The notes: generated from the sequence alone by a model not told the origin. Shown: positions 1 to 6,002, counted from the stretch's first letter. The stretch is 7,867 nt of DNA from JBJKSO01 sp046703825 (GCA_046703825.1 JBJKSO010000116.1:1-7867), one strand, 5' to 3'. Translations and numbers: made by a program.

Positions 1-931
1 GGTTCCGCTGGACCGGGCACCCACCGCGGGGGTGGCCACCCTGCTCACGGCGCTGGCGCACAAGGTCGGCTGGCCGCTCGCGGGGGGCGGCAGCGGCCAG
101 ATCACCGAGGCCTTGCTGGCCGCGCTCGCCGCGGGCGGCGGCAAGGTCGAAACCGGCCGGTGGGTCCACTCGCTGGCGGAGCTGCCCCGGGCGCAGGCGG
201 TCCTGCTGGACGTCAGCCCGCGCGCGTTGGTGCAGCTCGCCGCCGATCGCCTGCCCGCGGGCTACCGGCGGGCGCTGGAGCGGTTCCGCTACGGCCCCGG
301 AGTGTGCAAGGTCGACTTTGCCCTGGACGGGCCGGTGCCCTGGACCAACCGGGACTGCTGGCGGGCGGGCACGGTGCATCTGGGCGGCACCTTCGAGCAG
401 GTTGCCGCGGGTGAGGCGGAAGTAGCCCACGGGCGCCACCCGGAGCGTCCTTACGTCTTGGTGGTGCAGCCGAATGTGGTCGATCCGACTCGCTCACCCG
501 AGGGCAAGCACACGCTTTGGGCGTACTGCCACGTCCCCGCCGGTTCCAGCGTCGATATGACCCAGCAGGTTGAGGCGCAGATTGAGCGGTTTGCCCCCGG
601 CTTTCGCGATCGGATCCTTCACCGCGCGACAAGGACAGCCGCCGATCAGGAGGCCTACGACCCCAACTGCGTCGGCGGGGACATCGGGTGTGGCGCGCAG
701 TCATTGAGGCAGACCTTCTTCCGTCCGGTGATGCGCTGGAGTCCCCACAAGACGCCGGACCGCCGGATCTTCCTGTGCTCTTCGGCGACGCCTCCTGGTC
801 CCGGCGTCCACGGTCAGTGCGGCTGGCTCGCAGCCCGCGCCGCTCTGTCCCAGGTGTTCGGAGTGCGGTCCGTGCCGGACATCGGCCCCCGCGGGCCGCT
901 GGGCACCGCCGCCCCACCGGCGGCCGGCTGA
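1..931 (+). CDS. FAD-dependent oxidoreductase, phytoene desaturase-like (COG1233), C-terminal part
   Basis: The reading frame is open from base 2 with no stop, so the gene starts upstream. The GTG at 32 is internal, because homologous-looking sequence (VPLDRAPTAG) precedes it. About 309 residues are visible and the N-terminal Rossmann FAD-binding segment is missing. Landmarks in order, numbered from the GTG at 32: GGGSGQITEALLAAL (18-32), the substrate/FAD middle region with GPGVCKVDFALDGPVPW (88-104), HLGGT (116-120), HTLWAYCHVP (160-169), and the C-terminal FAD-contacting segment PPGPGVHGQCGWLAARAAL (254-272). This order is typical of the NAD(P)/FAD-dependent oxidoreductases of COG1233, which are related to carotenoid desaturases. 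The physiological substrate cannot be read from the sequence, and most non-carotenoid members are uncharacterised. As I remember the family, the segment at 209-221 usually reads YNPNYVGGDINGG; here it is YDPNCVGGDIGCG, with two extra cysteines. The gene is convergent with the minus-strand cluster and ends in TGA at 929-931. Confidence 0.9.
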   Translation, partial: VPLDRAPTAGVATLLTALAHKVGWPLAGGGSGQITEALLAALAAGGGKVETGRWVHSLAELPRAQAVLLDVSPRALVQLAADRLPAGYRRALERFRYGPGVCKVDFALDGPVPWTNRDCWRAGTVHLGGTFEQVAAGEAEVAHGRHPERPYVLVVQPNVVDPTRSPEGKHTLWAYCHVPAGSSVDMTQQVEAQIERFAPGFRDRILHRATRTAADQEAYDPNCVGGDIGCGAQSLRQTFFRPVMRWSPHKTPDRRIFLCSSATPPGPGVHGQCGWLAARAALSQVFGVRSVPDIGPRGPLGTAAPPAAG

Positions 932-951
932 CCGGGCCAGCCCGCGACGTC

Positions 952-988
952 TTGGCCGGCGCCGGCTGTGCCCGCTCTACCCGGCCAA
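952..988. repeat. Inverted repeat downstream of the oxidoreductase, possible terminator
   Basis: The 8-bp arm TTGGCCGG at 952-959 is exactly complementary to CCGGCCAA at 981-988, with a 21-nt loop. The left arm overlaps the 12-bp palindrome GCCGGCGCCGGC at 955-966, which could fold in competition with it. The structure lies 20 nt after the oxidoreductase stop. No T-tract follows, so it is not a classical intrinsic terminator, and in DNA this GC-rich some such repeats occur by chance. Confidence 0.3.
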
Positions 989-1041
989 ACCCAGTCTTCG
1001 GGTCTCCAGCCGTCGACTGCCTTGAGCACCGCCATCACGAG

Positions 1042-1143
1042 CTATGGGGTCGGCGCCGTCTCTTTCATGATGCTTTGGACGGCAGCCGTCCAGACGAACG
1101 CGGGGATCTGCCCGGAGGGGTTGCTGCGAAACAGGTCGTGGAA
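1042..1143 (-). pseudogene. Possible C-terminal remnant of a degraded gene (uncertain)
   Basis: On the minus strand, the codons from 1143 down to the TAG at 1042-1044 encode a peptide starting FHDLFRSNPSGQIPAFVW and ending MKETAPTP. The third codon position is overwhelmingly G or C, as in the real genes nearby. The peptide also reads more like a normal protein than the Arg/Pro/Ala-rich shadow frames elsewhere in the window. Further upstream this frame passes into the antisense of the PLP-enzyme gene and has no plausible start of its own. I do not recognise a family. It could be a relic of a lost gene or simply chance. Confidence 0.2.
1077..1091. repeat. Short perfect inverted repeat
   Basis: GGACGGC at 1077-1083 and GCCGTCC at 1085-1091 are exact reverse complements around one central base. 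It could form a 6-bp stem with a 3-nt loop or act as a palindromic binding site. It lies in the convergent intergenic stretch with no T-tract on either side, so no function can be assigned. Confidence 0.25.
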
Positions 1144-1168
1144 TGCTGAGGAAGAGCTTCCAGTGCGA

Positions 1169-1191
1169 TGCGGCAGCGCCGTCCTGCCGCA
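1169..1191. terminator. Hairpin between convergent genes, candidate terminator of the minus-strand cluster
   Basis: TGCGGCAG at 1169-1176 pairs perfectly with CTGCCGCA at 1184-1191 across a 7-nt loop. It starts 14 nt past the end of the PLP-enzyme gene on the minus strand, which is the right place for the end of the five-gene transcript, and it could also stop readthrough from the plus-strand gene. Neither side has a run of T, so any termination would be weak or factor-dependent. Confidence 0.4.
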
Positions 1192-1204
1192 CTTCCCCAG
1201 ATTG

Positions 1205-2338
1205 CTAGCCGGCGGTGGCGCCCAGCGCCTGTTCGATGTCGCGTAGCAGGTCTTCTCGGGCTTCGACCCCGACCGACATCCGCAGCAGCCCGGGAGGAAG
1301 GTACTCCTCGCCGTGCCACCGGCCGCGGCGCTCGATGAGCGATTCCACCGACCCCAAACTGGTTGCGTTGGTCCAGACGCGGGTCGCCGCACAGACTGCC
1401 TCCGCCCTTTCCGCACTGCCGGCCAGCTCCACGGAGATCATTGCCCCAAAGCCGTCTTGGAACTGGGCCGCCGCGATCGCGTGCTGGGGATGTGCCCTCA
1501 GCCCGGGGTAGTGAACCCTCTCGAACCAGCCCGACGCGGCAAAGTGCTCGGCCAGGAATTGCGCGTTCTCGACCTGGCGGCGGAGGCGCACGTCGAGGGT
1601 CTTGAGACCGCGCAGCGCCAGCCAGACCTCCAGCTCCCCCGGTGACGCCCCGTGGTGGGTCCGGTAGTGCCGGTACTGGGGCACCCGCTCTGGATCGGCG
1701 CAGACCACGATCCCAAGCACCAGGTCACTGTGGCCGCCCAGGTATTTGGAGGCGGAGTGGATGACCAAGTCGGCGCCCAGTTGCAGCGGCCTGAGCAGAA
1801 GCGGGGTGGCGAAGGTGTTGTCCACCGCCAGCAGGGCTCCTGCCTGGTGCGCGACTTGCGCGCAGCGGACGATGTCGGTCACCGATAGCAGGGGATTGCC
1901 CAGGGCTTCCACCAAGACCAGGTAGGCGCCGGCGCACGCGGCCGCCACCTCGCCTATGTCGGTGGCATCGACTCGCTCCACCCGGCACCGGCCGGTCCCC
2001 TCGAGAAAAGCCAAGATCTCCCGGCTCCCGGTGTAGGCGTCGCGGGCAACCACGATCTTGCCCCCCGGGGGCACCTGCTCCACCACCGCCGCCACCGCAC
2101 CCATCCCCGAGCCGTAGAGCACGGCGCCGGACCCATGCTCCAGCTCGGCGAGGGCCGCCTCCAGCCGCTCCCAGTTCGAGTTGTGCTCCCGACCGTAGGA
2201 GTACCCGCGGGGGTTGCCGTGTCGGTAGACGGAGGAGACCACAATCGCCGGCACCGCGGCCCCCTCGGCGGCATCGTCGCGGTCGGCGGCGTGGACCACC
2301 CGGGTGGCGACCGCGTCCTGAAGGCGGCCCAGGCTCAA
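1205..2338 (-). CDS. Cys/Met metabolism PLP-dependent enzyme (cystathionine gamma-synthase / gamma-lyase family)
   Basis: This 377-residue protein has the usual length of the family, a fold-type I PLP enzyme acting on sulfur amino acids (cystathionine gamma-synthase, cystathionine or methionine gamma-lyase, O-acyl-homoserine sulfhydrylase). The sequence shows YGREHN (48-53), whose Tyr and Arg bind the cofactor phosphate of the neighbouring subunit, and the phosphate-binding loop SGMGA (77-81). It also shows the ring-stacking region around Y102, D173 in VDNTFATP, which binds the pyridine nitrogen, and SASKYLGGHSD with the PLP lysine at K198. The late motif SLGSVESL (327-334) and R353 in LLRMSVG, which binds the substrate carboxylate, complete the set. 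Which reaction it catalyses cannot be decided from motifs alone. The start is TTG, overlapping the TGA of the CoA lyase (TTGA, 2335-2338). No good Shine-Dalgarno is visible, so translation probably depends on coupling. It is the last gene of the cluster. Confidence 0.93.
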   Translation of the reverse strand: MSLGRLQDAVATRVVHAADRDDAAEGAAVPAIVVSSVYRHGNPRGYSYGREHNSNWERLEAALAELEHGSGAVLYGSGMGAVAAVVEQVPPGGKIVVARDAYTGSREILAFLEGTGRCRVERVDATDIGEVAAACAGAYLVLVEALGNPLLSVTDIVRCAQVAHQAGALLAVDNTFATPLLLRPLQLGADLVIHSASKYLGGHSDLVLGIVVCADPERVPQYRHYRTHHGASPGELEVWLALRGLKTLDVRLRRQVENAQFLAEHFAASGWFERVHYPGLRAHPQHAIAAAQFQDGFGAMISVELAGSAERAEAVCAATRVWTNATSLGSVESLIERRGRWHGEEYLPPGLLRMSVGVEAREDLLRDIEQALGATAG

Positions 2339-3222
2339 GCCGGCCCGGTGCCGCTGCGCCGCAGCACCGTCTCCGCCATCCGCCGGCTCACCTCGTCGAC
2401 CATCTCGCTACCCAGCCTGGAGGCCCCGCCCCGGGCGTCCAGGGTGGAGAGGATCTGGCGCGCCTTCTGCAGCTGCTCCTCGCTGGGGGTGAAGGCCCGG
2501 TTGATTGGCTCCAACTGGGCAGGGTGGATGGCCCACTTGCCGTCCATCCCCAGCGCTGCCGAGCGCCGGGCGCTGCGGCTGGCGCCCTCGGCATCGTTGA
2601 GCCTGGAGTAGGGTCCATCCACCGCCGCCACTCCCGCGGCATGGGCGGCCACAGTCAGGCGCATCAGCGGGTAGTACCAGATGTCTCCCCCGAACGAGGG
2701 GTCGGCAGCTCCAATCTCGGTCTGGGGCATCCCCATCGCCGCCGCGAAGTCACCAGGTCCGAACACCAGCGCGCGCAGGCGGGGCGAGGCCCGGGCAATC
2801 TGGTAGGCCGCTTCCAGAGCGGTCGGGTCCTCGATCTGTGCCTCGAGACGAAGGTCGAAGTGCCGGTCCCGCTCCGCCTCAAGTGATGCCACCACTAGCT
2901 CCGCCGCCACCACCTCGGCCGGCCGGCGAACCTTGGGCAGGACCACACTGTCCAGCCGCTCGCCAGCCTCGGACACCAGCATGGTCAGGTCTCTGAGGCC
3001 GTGTTGGTGGCCGAGCCGGTTGATGCGCACGGAGACTGCGCGCTCGCCGAAATCGATGTCGCGCAACGCTCTCAGCGCGCCTTGGCGTGCGCCTTCTTTG
3101 TCAGCCTCGGGAACACCGTCCTCCAGATCCAGCACCACCTGGTCCGCGGGCAGGCCCGCGGCCTTGACGGCCATGTCCCAGTTGCTGGCCGGCAGCACCA
3201 GGGTGGAGCGGCGGGGGTTCAA
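2335..3222 (-). CDS. HpcH/HpaI aldolase / citrate lyase beta-type CoA-ester lyase
   Basis: This 295-residue TIM-barrel lyase belongs to the CitE/malyl-CoA lyase group, whose members cleave or condense acyl-CoA esters such as malyl-CoA, beta-methylmalyl-CoA or citramalyl-CoA using Mg2+. Motifs in order: RRSTLVLPASN (4-14), VVLDLEDGVP (29-38), SVRINRLG (64-71), VLPKVRRPAEV (94-104), the metal ligand E127 in LRLEAQIEDP, and GPGDFAAAMG with the second metal ligand D158. These are followed by VDGPYS (201-206), GMDGKWAIHPAQL (225-237), and EMVDE near 273-277, which matches the C-terminal element completing the active site of the adjacent subunit in CitE-like enzymes. The substrate is not determined; canonical malyl-CoA lyases are somewhat longer. 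The start is TTG, fused to the stop of the upstream small gene (TTGA, 3219-3222). The start fits because the RRS...P.SN segment normally sits at the very N-terminus. Confidence 0.92.
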   Translation of the reverse strand: MNPRRSTLVLPASNWDMAVKAAGLPADQVVLDLEDGVPEADKEGARQGALRALRDIDFGERAVSVRINRLGHQHGLRDLTMLVSEAGERLDSVVLPKVRRPAEVVAAELVVASLEAERDRHFDLRLEAQIEDPTALEAAYQIARASPRLRALVFGPGDFAAAMGMPQTEIGAADPSFGGDIWYYPLMRLTVAAHAAGVAAVDGPYSRLNDAEGASRSARRSAALGMDGKWAIHPAQLEPINRAFTPSEEQLQKARQILSTLDARGGASRLGSEMVDEVSRRMAETVLRRSGTGPA

Positions 3223-3596
3223 GCCGGTGGCATCCCCGGCGGGCCGCCGCCCTGCTCACCTAGGTGGCGCATCAACTCCTCGATCATCCGGCGCGCCTCG
3301 GGGTCGTCCAGCAGCCGCTGGCGCACCGCCTCGGCGGCGTCGCGGATCTGCGGGTCGTCCATGAGCCGCTGCTGCATCTGGGCGAACTGGCTCAGCATGT
3401 CCCGGGCGGCAGTCTCCTGGGCGACCTGCAGCAGCACCGGCTGGGAGGCGGCCGCCACCACCGCCTGGAGCTGCTGTCGGACCATCTCGATCCCCTTGCA
3501 GCCCAGGCACTCGCCCCGGAGCTGGCAGTGGCAGAGCTTGGCCTTGAGCAGGTCAAGCTCGCGGTGCACTCCGCTCAAGTCGACGGGGTCGGACAT
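3219..3596 (-). CDS. Small protein with Cys cluster and tandem DP repeat, unknown function
   Basis: This 125-residue protein starts with ATG at 3594-3596; I do not recognise a named family. Three parts are visible. Residues 1-20 form a short, probably helical N-terminus. A compact cluster CHCQLRGECLGCKG (22-35) has C22, C24, C30 and C33 plus H23, with the spacing C-x-C-x5-C-x2-C, which could bind zinc or an iron-sulfur centre. A helical region (36-112) ends in two 17-residue repeats beginning RLMDDP (77) and RLLDDP (94). They are 7/17 identical, and the spaced Asp-Pro helix caps resemble STI1-type chaperone-binding repeats. The tail (114-125) is Gly/Pro rich. There is no signal peptide or membrane segment, so it is probably cytosolic. 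It lies 28 nt after the methyltransferase stop and overlaps the CoA lyase start by 4 bp, so it is co-expressed with both. GC3 and position strongly support a real gene; the function is open. Confidence 0.85.
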   Translation of the reverse strand: MSDPVDLSGVHRELDLLKAKLCHCQLRGECLGCKGIEMVRQQLQAVVAAASQPVLLQVAQETAARDMLSQFAQMQQRLMDDPQIRDAAEAVRQRLLDDPEARRMIEELMRHLGEQGGGPPGMPPA

Positions 3597-3624
3597 CAGC
3601 TAGAGCCTACCCCAGCGCGCACCC

Positions 3625-4410
3625 TCAGGCGGATCGCTCCAGCGGGCGGCGGGCACGGATCTGGGCATGCCAGTAGCGGTGGTAGAAGCGGCCCTCCCGC
3701 CACTGGGGAAACAGCTGGGAGCGCACCGCCTGAGGTGCGGTCTCGTAGTAGTCGAGCAGCTTGCGCTGCTGGTCGGCGGCGGTGGCGGAGACTTGGAACC
3801 AGTCCAGGATGTCCTTCTCCTGCTCGATGCGCTCGGCGTGCTCAACGTGGAAGCCGACGCTTTGCAGCAGCGACCGCCACTCCTCGAGGGCGCGGCTGCG
3901 GACGTGGGAGGGGTCGCGGCCGACCTCGACCACCTCCAGCCAGTCGCGCACCACCGGCGGCGGCGAGCAGTCGCTGACCGCGAAGACACCGCCCGGGCGG
4001 AGCACCCGGAAGACCTGGGCCAGCGCCAGCATGAGGTTGTGGAAGTGATGGGGCGCGGAGCGGACCAGCACCCGGTCAAAGCAGGCCGGGGGGAAGGGGA
4101 GCGCTTCGGCGTTGGCGACCACGAACGCCACGTTGCGGACCTCGTTCTGCGCCGCCAGCTGGCGCGCCTGCTGGATCATCTCCGGGGTCACGTCCAACGC
4201 CACCACCCGCCGAACCAGGGGTGCGCAGGCAACCGCGACGTGCCCGGCGCCCGTCGCCAGGTCGAGCACCACGTGGTTGGACCGGAGTTGGGCCAGATCA
4301 AGAAAGCGCGCCAGCGAGACCGGGTCGGAGTGGGTGGAGCTGTTGCGGTACGCCTCAGCAACGCGGGCGAACTGCTCGCTGCTTTCCCTCTCCCCCCCGA
4401 TCGAGGTCAC
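3625..4410 (-). CDS. Class I SAM-dependent methyltransferase (YcgJ/UbiE-like)
   Basis: This 261-residue Rossmann-fold methyltransferase has motif I VLDLATGAGHVAV (48-60), which binds SAM, and the acidic ribose-binding residue D73 in VVALDVTPEM. The motif II region is NAEALPFPPACFD (100-112), followed by RSAPHHF (117-123) and the VLRPGG post-motif (136-141). The second half, with RDPSHVRSRALEEW (165-178) and a distal DW pair (203-204), resembles Bacillus YcgJ-type proteins more than quinone methyltransferases, although the N-terminal half is UbiE-like. The methyl acceptor is unknown. The start is GTG, overlapping the stop of the upstream gene (GTGA, 4407-4410), with no obvious Shine-Dalgarno, so coupled translation is likely. 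Just inside the start, codons 5-6 contain a run of seven G (C7 at 4392-4398 on plus). Confidence 0.93.
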   Translation of the reverse strand: MTSIGGERESSEQFARVAEAYRNSSTHSDPVSLARFLDLAQLRSNHVVLDLATGAGHVAVACAPLVRRVVALDVTPEMIQQARQLAAQNEVRNVAFVVANAEALPFPPACFDRVLVRSAPHHFHNLMLALAQVFRVLRPGGVFAVSDCSPPPVVRDWLEVVEVGRDPSHVRSRALEEWRSLLQSVGFHVEHAERIEQEKDILDWFQVSATAADQQRKLLDYYETAPQAVRSQLFPQWREGRFYHRYWHAQIRARRPLERSA

Positions 4411-5933
4411 AAGGGATAGCCGGCCAGCAGCGTGTCCAGCGGCACAGGCTCCAGGTGCTCGGGACCGCCCAGACGCACATCCACCTCAGCGTCCAGATCG
4501 CGCACCAGCCCGCGTAGCTGGTCGAGGTCGGGGGTGGGTGGTTGGCTGTCCGCGTAGGCCCCGACCAGGCGGCCCTCGTCGTACAGAGCCACCCCGATGC
4601 CCGCCGGGGCCTGGACCACCATGCCCCCGGACGCCGACCGCTTGTTCAGGTAGCTGTTGAGACCGTCCAGGTCGACGAACATGGCGCTGAGGGCGCTGAA
4701 GTGGACAGGGGCGTGCAGCATCAAAGCCAGTCCCCGGGCGACCTCGCGCGAGTAACTGACGACGTTGAGCAGGTCCTGGCTGTGGGGGAAGTTGGGGAAG
4801 GAGACCCGGTTGCTGGTCACCACCCTACCCTGGCTGTCCTGGGCGACCGCCACCACGTAGCCATCGACCAGCACCACGTAGCTGGCGGAGCCGCCGGCGC
4901 TGGAGATCTGCATCACACCGGTGTGGCCCTCGCCAGCCAGGTGGCGCAGCAGGCGTGCCGGATCGGTGAAACCGGTGCGCAGGTTGCGGAAGACAACCTC
5001 CCCCTCGGGCAGCGGGAAGGCTCGGCCGCCGATCAGAGAGGTGCCGGCGGATTCCCTGCCTCCCTCAGCGGTCCCGGCATAGGACGCATAGGACGCGGGC
5101 GGCTCGGGCGCCGTCACCGACCACGCCTCTTCGCTCACCGCGACCACTTCCGGGAAGCTGTCAACCGTCTCCAAGTCCGGGTCGTCATCGGCGGCGACCT
5201 CCGGCAGCAGCTCCCCCGCGGGTGCCGCGCCGTTGCCGGCCGCGGCCTCCTCCGTGAACTGGGGAACGGCCTCGGCGACCGGCTCCGGCGCGGCCGCGCC
5301 TAGGGCCCGGTCCACTGGCTCGGACTCGCTAACCACTGACTCCAGTGACTCCAGTTCGGTGGAAGCCTCCTCGGGGGACGCGCTCGGCGACGCCTCGAGC
5401 CAGCCGAAGCTCTCCGCGGCATGACCACCCAGCTCGGTAGCGGGGGCAAAGTCATCCGAGGAGACGTCCGCCGCCTCCTCGCCCTGCCAGGGGGGAGCGC
5501 CCTCCTCCTCGCTGCCGAAGACGCTGGCCCCGAAGGGCCCGGGGTTCCAGGCGGGGAGTTCGTCCACGATCGGCTCCGCCTCGGCCGCGGTCGGAGGCGC
5601 CGGCTCTTGCCCGAGGTCGCTCTCAGCCACCGGTTCGCCCGGTTCGGCCGTTGCGGACGGGATCGGCGGAGCCTGGGAGGCAACGTCAGTGCGCAGCGAC
5701 GCCTCGCTCTCGTGGCTATCTCCGTCCTCCGAGATGGGCTCGTCCTTGCGGCGGCCGAAGACACGGTGCAGCTGATCGGGTGGCGGCGCGGCGCCCAGAG
5801 TGCCCGCACCAGCAGCAGCCAGAACGGGAACCGGCGACTGGCCGCTGCGGCGGAATAGCTCTCTTAGCGAGTCCAGCGCGACTTGCATCCAGGATCGGGT
5901 CGGAGTGCCGGAGCTAAGCCTGTGTGAGTTCAT
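4407..5933 (-). CDS. Large acidic protein with disordered linker and duplicated C-terminal module, unknown function
   Basis: I chose the ATG at 5931-5933 (508 residues) because GGGGA lies 7 nt upstream. In-frame TTG (5963), GTG (5960) and ATG (5954) would add up to 10 residues but have no well-placed Shine-Dalgarno. Residues 1-60 carry a basic amphipathic helix (WMQVALDSLRELFRRS, 15-30) and a small-residue stretch, followed by GRRKDE (60-65). Residues 65-300 are rich in Glu, Asp, Ala, Pro and Ser with no predicted fold, and look like an intrinsically disordered acidic linker. Residues 305-508 look folded. They contain two related beta-rich stretches, about 338-368 and 437-464, both ending in DSQ. 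The first is loosely like DUF4388/PATAN ligand-free sensor domains (a hydrophobic helix, then TGVMQI, then a DGYVVAVA strand), but I cannot confirm this. There is no signal peptide. It is probably the first gene of the five-gene cluster. Confidence 0.85.
   Translation of the reverse strand: MNSHRLSSGTPTRSWMQVALDSLRELFRRSGQSPVPVLAAAGAGTLGAAPPPDQLHRVFGRRKDEPISEDGDSHESEASLRTDVASQAPPIPSATAEPGEPVAESDLGQEPAPPTAAEAEPIVDELPAWNPGPFGASVFGSEEEGAPPWQGEEAADVSSDDFAPATELGGHAAESFGWLEASPSASPEEASTELESLESVVSESEPVDRALGAAAPEPVAEAVPQFTEEAAAGNGAAPAGELLPEVAADDDPDLETVDSFPEVVAVSEEAWSVTAPEPPASYASYAGTAEGGRESAGTSLIGGRAFPLPEGEVVFRNLRTGFTDPARLLRHLAGEGHTGVMQISSAGGSASYVVLVDGYVVAVAQDSQGRVVTSNRVSFPNFPHSQDLLNVVSYSREVARGLALMLHAPVHFSALSAMFVDLDGLNSYLNKRSASGGMVVQAPAGIGVALYDEGRLVGAYADSQPPTPDLDQLRGLVRDLDAEVDVRLGGPEHLEPVPLDTLLAGYPL
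4542..4625 (-). repeat. Second copy of the C-terminal beta module of the acidic protein
   Basis: This encodes residues 437-464 (508-residue numbering): GGMVVQAPAG followed by VALYDEGRLVGAYADSQ. It aligns with the module at 4830-4922: V-x-L before an acidic-Gly turn, then a hydrophobic strand, then D-S-Q. The match is visible at protein level only, with one gap in the turn, so it is an old duplication or convergent strand-turn-strand pattern, not a DNA repeat. Confidence 0.45.
4830..4922 (-). repeat. First copy of the C-terminal beta module of the acidic protein
   Basis: This encodes residues 338-368 (508-residue numbering): TGVMQISSAGG followed by YVVLVDGYVVAVAQDSQ. It is preceded by the helix-like DPARLLRHLAGEGH. 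The pattern of a helix, then TG plus hydrophobic strand, then a DG turn with a second strand, is reminiscent of DUF4388-like domains. Its partner lies at 4542-4625. Confidence 0.45.
5077..5094. repeat. 9-bp tandem duplication in the acidic linker
   Basis: GCATAGGAC occurs twice back to back (5077-5085, 5086-5094). On the minus strand it encodes the SYASYA duplication. Being in frame and in low-complexity sequence, it reads as replication-slippage growth of the linker. Confidence 0.7.
5337..5354. repeat. 9-bp tandem duplication in the acidic linker (second site)
   Basis: TGACTCCAG occurs twice back to back (5337-5345, 5346-5354). On the minus strand it encodes the LESLES duplication. It is in frame, like the repeat at 5077. 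Confidence 0.7.
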
Positions 5934-5940
5934 GGCCAAA

Positions 5941-5945
5941 TCCCC
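5941..5945 (-). promoter_or_regulatory. Shine-Dalgarno-like site deciding the start of the acidic protein
   Basis: On the minus strand GGGGA lies 7 nt before the ATG at 5933. None of the three in-frame upstream start codons (5963, 5960, 5954) has a comparable site at a usable distance; GGAGG at 5986-5990 is 22 nt from the nearest one. This favours the 508-residue product. Confidence 0.5.
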
Positions 5946-6002
5946 ACTGGTCATGGGCACCAAGTGGAGTGGGTAGGTCGAGCGGCCTCCCTTGGCGCTT
6001 CA

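Noticed and set aside
968..1246. Plus-strand 92-residue open frame in the convergent intergenic stretch
   Set aside because: It runs into the antisense of the PLP-enzyme gene, has no Shine-Dalgarno, and its codon use is less gene-like than the minus-strand fragment at 1042-1143.
3264..4419. Long plus-strand open frames (237 and 250 residues) opposite the methyltransferase and the small Cys protein
   Set aside because: They are antisense to genes with clear motifs, are rich in Arg/Pro/Ala/Gly/His, show no domain, and are expected in DNA of this GC content.
4542..5303. Plus-strand 253-residue open frame opposite the acidic protein
   Set aside because: It is antisense to the C-terminal module and linker, has a His/Val/Arg/Gly-rich composition without motifs, and is a mirror of the biased codon use of the real gene.
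5934..5963. Upstream start codons TTG 5963, GTG 5960 and ATG 5954 for the acidic protein
   Set aside because: None has a Shine-Dalgarno at a normal distance, whereas the ATG at 5933 has GGGGA 7 nt upstream. They remain possible.
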